DNA from: Streptomyces formicae
GTDB lineage: Bacteria; Actinomycetota; Actinomycetes; Streptomycetales; Streptomycetaceae
Length of the DNA: 64,000 nt
Assembly (NCBI RefSeq): GCF_022647665.1
Contig: NZ_CP071872.1
Location: forward strand, 5,332,001-5,396,000
Direction: 5' to 3'
Shown: in pieces, positions 61,796 through 64,000 of the stretch
Numbering within the stretch: the first letter of the stretch is position 1
How the letters are laid out: each line of letters begins with the position of its first letter
Notes under the pieces: generated by a model
Databases searched by the model: none
What the model saw: the letters and a program-made list of their open reading frames with translations, nothing else
Told to the model about the DNA's origin: nothing
Program-made: the position numbers and the translations under genes

Positions 61796-63043
61796 TTACG
61801 AAGACGGTCTTGCCATGGCCTTGACGAAGGCCCGCTCGACGTCCGCCGTGGACAGGACGCCGTAGATCTCGCCCGAGTCCTCGACGACCAGGTACTCGGT
61901 GGCGGGGGCCGCCCGGAGCCGGTCGAGGAGGGCCTCGCCGGCCAGTTCGGCGGGGACCTTCATCCCGTCGGTGAGCTCCTGGGCGAGACCGCTGACGGCG
62001 ACCCAGGGGCGCCGGTGCTCGGGGACGCCGACGATCGCGGTCTCGCGGACGAGGGCGGTCGGATCGCCGTGCCCGTCGACGACGACAAGGGCACGGGCGC
62101 CCGCCTCGTTCGCGCGGCGCAGGGCCTCGGAGAGCGGGGTGTCGGACTGGACGGGCACGGCGCGCCTGGTGAGGGTGCGGGCGCTCAGTTCGGGCAGGTG
62201 CTCGCGCAGCCGGGCCATGCGCAGGCTGTTTCCGGCGCCGGTCCAGATGATGGCGGCGAGGATGGCGGCGAGCAGCGCGTCGGTGACGGTGTCCATGCCG
62301 CCGATGTCCTCGGTGGGGTTGCCGAGCGCACCGGTGTGGGTGAGCAGGGGCAGACCGATCAGGACCGCGACGGCGAGGGCGCGGCCGACCCAGGCGGCGG
62401 CGATGGTCCCGCTCATCGGCCTGCCGGTGATCTTCCAGACGACGGCGCGGAGCATCCGGCCGCCGTCCAGCGGCAGCCCGGGCAGCAGGTTGAAGACGGC
62501 GACGATCAGATTGGAGACCATCAGGCCGGCCACCAGCACGCCGGGCACGGTGCCGGGCTCGACGGCGTACAGGCCGAGGTAGAAGATCCCGGCGAGGACG
62601 AGCGAGAGCAGCGGTCCGACGAAGGCCAGGACGAATTCACGGCCGGGTGTCTCGGACTCCTTCTCGATCTCCGATACGCCGCCGAAGAACTGGAGCTGGA
62701 TCCGGCGCACGGGCAGCTTGTAGCGGAGCGCCACGACGGTGTGGGCGAGTTCGTGGACCAGGACGGACGCGTAGAAGGCGACCGCGAAGAAGAGGGAGAC
62801 GAGATAGCGAGCGCCGCCGAGTTCGGGCAGGACCCGGTCGAGCTGTCCGCCGAAGACCCAGGTGATGAGGGCGGCGACCAGGAACCAGCTCGGGGCGACG
62901 TAGACGGGCACGCCGAAGGGGCGGCCCATCAGGATGCCGCCGCCCGGCTCGTCGGAGCGCTTCCGCTCGGCGCCGTCGGGGTCCGTTTCCCCCGTGCCGG
63001 ACCGCGGCCGCGTGTGCTCGCCGCTCTCCTCGTCCTTGTTCAC
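61796..63043 (-). CDS. Site-2 protease family zinc metalloprotease with CBS domains
   Basis: This 415-residue intramembrane protease (M50) has about six helices. The zinc site is His97-Glu98...His101 (VLVHELAHTVVAL) with the distal ligand in NLLPGLPLDGGRMLRAVVWK. Two CBS modules occupy about 290-410 (VPVQSDTPLSEALRRANEAG, EYLVVEDSGEIYGVLSTADV), which usually sense adenine nucleotides. Such enzymes cleave membrane-bound regulators; no anti-sigma substrate is adjacent. GTG at 63043 has GAAGGGAACCC. It is divergent from the RecB-family nuclease. Confidence 0.93.
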   Translation of the reverse strand: MNKDEESGEHTRPRSGTGETDPDGAERKRSDEPGGGILMGRPFGVPVYVAPSWFLVAALITWVFGGQLDRVLPELGGARYLVSLFFAVAFYASVLVHELAHTVVALRYKLPVRRIQLQFFGGVSEIEKESETPGREFVLAFVGPLLSLVLAGIFYLGLYAVEPGTVPGVLVAGLMVSNLIVAVFNLLPGLPLDGGRMLRAVVWKITGRPMSGTIAAAWVGRALAVAVLIGLPLLTHTGALGNPTEDIGGMDTVTDALLAAILAAIIWTGAGNSLRMARLREHLPELSARTLTRRAVPVQSDTPLSEALRRANEAGARALVVVDGHGDPTALVRETAIVGVPEHRRPWVAVSGLAQELTDGMKVPAELAGEALLDRLRAAPATEYLVVEDSGEIYGVLSTADVERAFVKAMARPSS

Positions 63044-63121
63044 GGGTTCCCTTCGTCACGAGGCGTCGCTCGCTCGATCATGCAGTGCGAGAGGGTCTGG
63101 GGTCGATGGTATGCCGCTCGC

Positions 63122-63143
63122 TGTCAGTGGCGGGCCGTAGGGT
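63122..63143 (+). promoter_or_regulatory. PafBC-type promoter of the RecB-family nuclease gene
   Basis: TGTCAGTGG (63122-63130), seven bases, then TAGGGT (63138-63143), then seven bases to the ATG. This is the best match in the window to the mycobacterial RecA-independent damage promoter (TTGTCRGTGG ... TANNNT), and it predicts a leaderless mRNA. Confidence 0.75.
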
Positions 63144-63150
63144 CTGGGTC

Positions 63151-64000
63151 ATGAGTACGAGTCAGCCGCCCCCGGAGGGCCTGCCGCAGCCTGTCCTGGA
63201 GGATGTGCCCGCGGCCGCGGACGGTCATCCCTCGCCGCCCGAGGCCCAGCGGCCCGGGCCGGAGGGCCGGCCGCCGGTTTCGCTGTCCCCTTCGCGGGCG
63301 AGCGACTTCATGCAGTGCCCTCTGCTGTACCGGTTCCGGGTGATCGACAAGCTGCCGGAGAAGCCGAGCGAGGCGGCGACCCGGGGGACGCTGGTCCATG
63401 CCGTGCTGGAGCGGCTCTTCGACGCGCCCGCGGTGGAGCGCACGCCGCCGCGGGCGAAGGCGCTGATCCCGGGTCAGTGGGACCGGCTGCTGGAGTCGCG
63501 GCCCGAGCTGGGCGAGCTGTTCGCGCAGGACGCGGACGGTGAGCGGCTCGCGCGGTGGATGACGGAGGCGGAGCAGCTGGTCGAGCGGTGGTTCTCGCTG
63601 GAGGATCCGACGCGGCTGGAGCCGGCGGAGCGCGAGCTGTTCGTGGAGACGGAGCTGGAGTCCGGGCTGCGGCTGCGCGGGGTGATCGACCGGGTCGACG
63701 TGGCGCCGACGGGCGAGGTGCGGATCGTCGACTACAAGACGGGCAAGGCGCCCCGGCCGGAGTACAGCGAGGGCGCGCTGTTCCAGATGAAGTTCTACGC
63801 CCTGGTGGTCTGGCGGCTGAAGCGAGTGGTGCCGCGGCGGCTTCAGCTGGTCTATCTGGGCAGCGGAGAGGTGCTGACGTACGACCCGGTCGTGGCCGAT
63901 CTGGAGCGGGTGGAGCGCAAGCTGCTGGCGCTGTGGGACGCGATCATGCAGGCCACGGAGACGGGTGACTGGCGCCCGCGCCCGACGAAGCTGTGCGGCT
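63151..64000 (+). CDS. RecB-family PD-(D/E)XK nuclease (5' part; runs off window)
   Basis: At least 283 residues of a RecB/Cas4-like exonuclease. After a Pro-rich N-terminal tail, SPSRASDFMQCPLLYRFRVI is the usual first motif with a Cys that can join an iron-sulfur cluster. TRGTLVHAVLERLFD carries the motif-I His. The catalytic core reads LRLRGVIDRVD and VDYKTGKAPRPEY (Asp and Lys of PD-(D/E)XK), then LFQMKFYALVVWRL. No stop appears before the window end. ATG at 63151 has no ribosome site, consistent with leaderless translation from the damage-type promoter just upstream. Confidence 0.9.
   Translation, partial: MSTSQPPPEGLPQPVLEDVPAAADGHPSPPEAQRPGPEGRPPVSLSPSRASDFMQCPLLYRFRVIDKLPEKPSEAATRGTLVHAVLERLFDAPAVERTPPRAKALIPGQWDRLLESRPELGELFAQDADGERLARWMTEAEQLVERWFSLEDPTRLEPAERELFVETELESGLRLRGVIDRVDVAPTGEVRIVDYKTGKAPRPEYSEGALFQMKFYALVVWRLKRVVPRRLQLVYLGSGEVLTYDPVVADLERVERKLLALWDAIMQATETGDWRPRPTKLCG

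Noticed and set aside
60395..63154. A 919-codon plus-strand frame over trmI and the site-2 protease
   Set aside because: It runs antisense to two clear genes and has no start signal or homology.

Overview
The window is a contiguous piece of a Streptomyces (or close relative) chromosome. The signs are very high G+C with strong third-position bias, many GTG/TTG starts, head-to-tail genes with ATGA overlaps, a complete Pup-proteasome system, DUF2510 and Streptomyces-type regulator families, and a gene order (pheT-pheS ... rplT-rpmI-infC ... tatC-tatA-pafC-pafB ... pafA ... prcA-prcB-pup-dop-arc) that I recall from the core of Streptomyces chromosomes. No tRNA, rRNA, CRISPR array, insertion sequence or prophage was seen.

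Layout. 1-7.2 kb: translation genes on the minus strand (pheST, a SpoU-type methyltransferase, the infC-rpmI-rplT operon) with a sensor kinase, DUF1844 and SseB-family genes. infC appears to start at ATC and has an attenuator-like hairpin in its leader. 7.2-12.2 kb: a mycosin-like protease with a Pro-rich membrane partner, a PLP enzyme, and a DUF2510 gene split by a frameshift. 12.2-18.8 kb: a gamma-glutamylation catabolic cluster (SDR, aldehyde dehydrogenase, GlnA4-like synthetase, FadR-type regulator, ethanolamine-type permease, C26 amidohydrolase), best read as ethanolamine utilisation. 19.3-28.6 kb: a LysR/TDT transporter pair, a metal-receptor/XRE-cupin pair, a glycine-betaine ABC importer whose permease carries two tandem binding domains, a 5'-3' exonuclease, and a siderophore-interacting protein under an iron box. 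28.6-29.4 kb is gene-free and full of repeats.

29.4-41.1 kb: a guanidine (formerly 'urea carboxylase') assimilation locus. A TetR regulator sits between an ECF sigma/anti-sigma pair and the operon DUF1989-DUF1989-carboxylase-allophanate hydrolase. Near-identical 22-bp palindromes lie before the operon and before a distant APC permease, defining a small regulon. The first DUF1989 gene is frameshifted. 41.2-48.1 kb: Mtr4-like helicase, TatC, TatA, two tiny proteins, and PafC-PafB. 48.2-51.3 kb: two FKBP isomerases and the Pup ligase PafA. 51.3-53.7 kb: a divergent MFS/LacI pair. 53.8-60.1 kb: proteasome, Pup, Dop, the ARC ATPase and a ferredoxin. 60.1-64 kb: a secreted protein, TrmI, a site-2 protease and the start of a RecB-family nuclease.

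The most coherent regulatory signal is that three DNA/RNA-processing genes in the window (5'-3' exonuclease, Mtr4-like helicase, RecB-family nuclease) each have a TGTCAG(T/A)GG - 7 nt - (T/C)ANNNT promoter ending 7-10 nt before the start codon. This is the architecture of the RecA-independent DNA-damage promoters that PafBC controls in actinobacteria, and pafB and pafC lie in the same window. Both broken genes (DUF2510 and DUF1989) lack one base in a run of five G/C, so base-calling error must be excluded before they are called pseudogenes.
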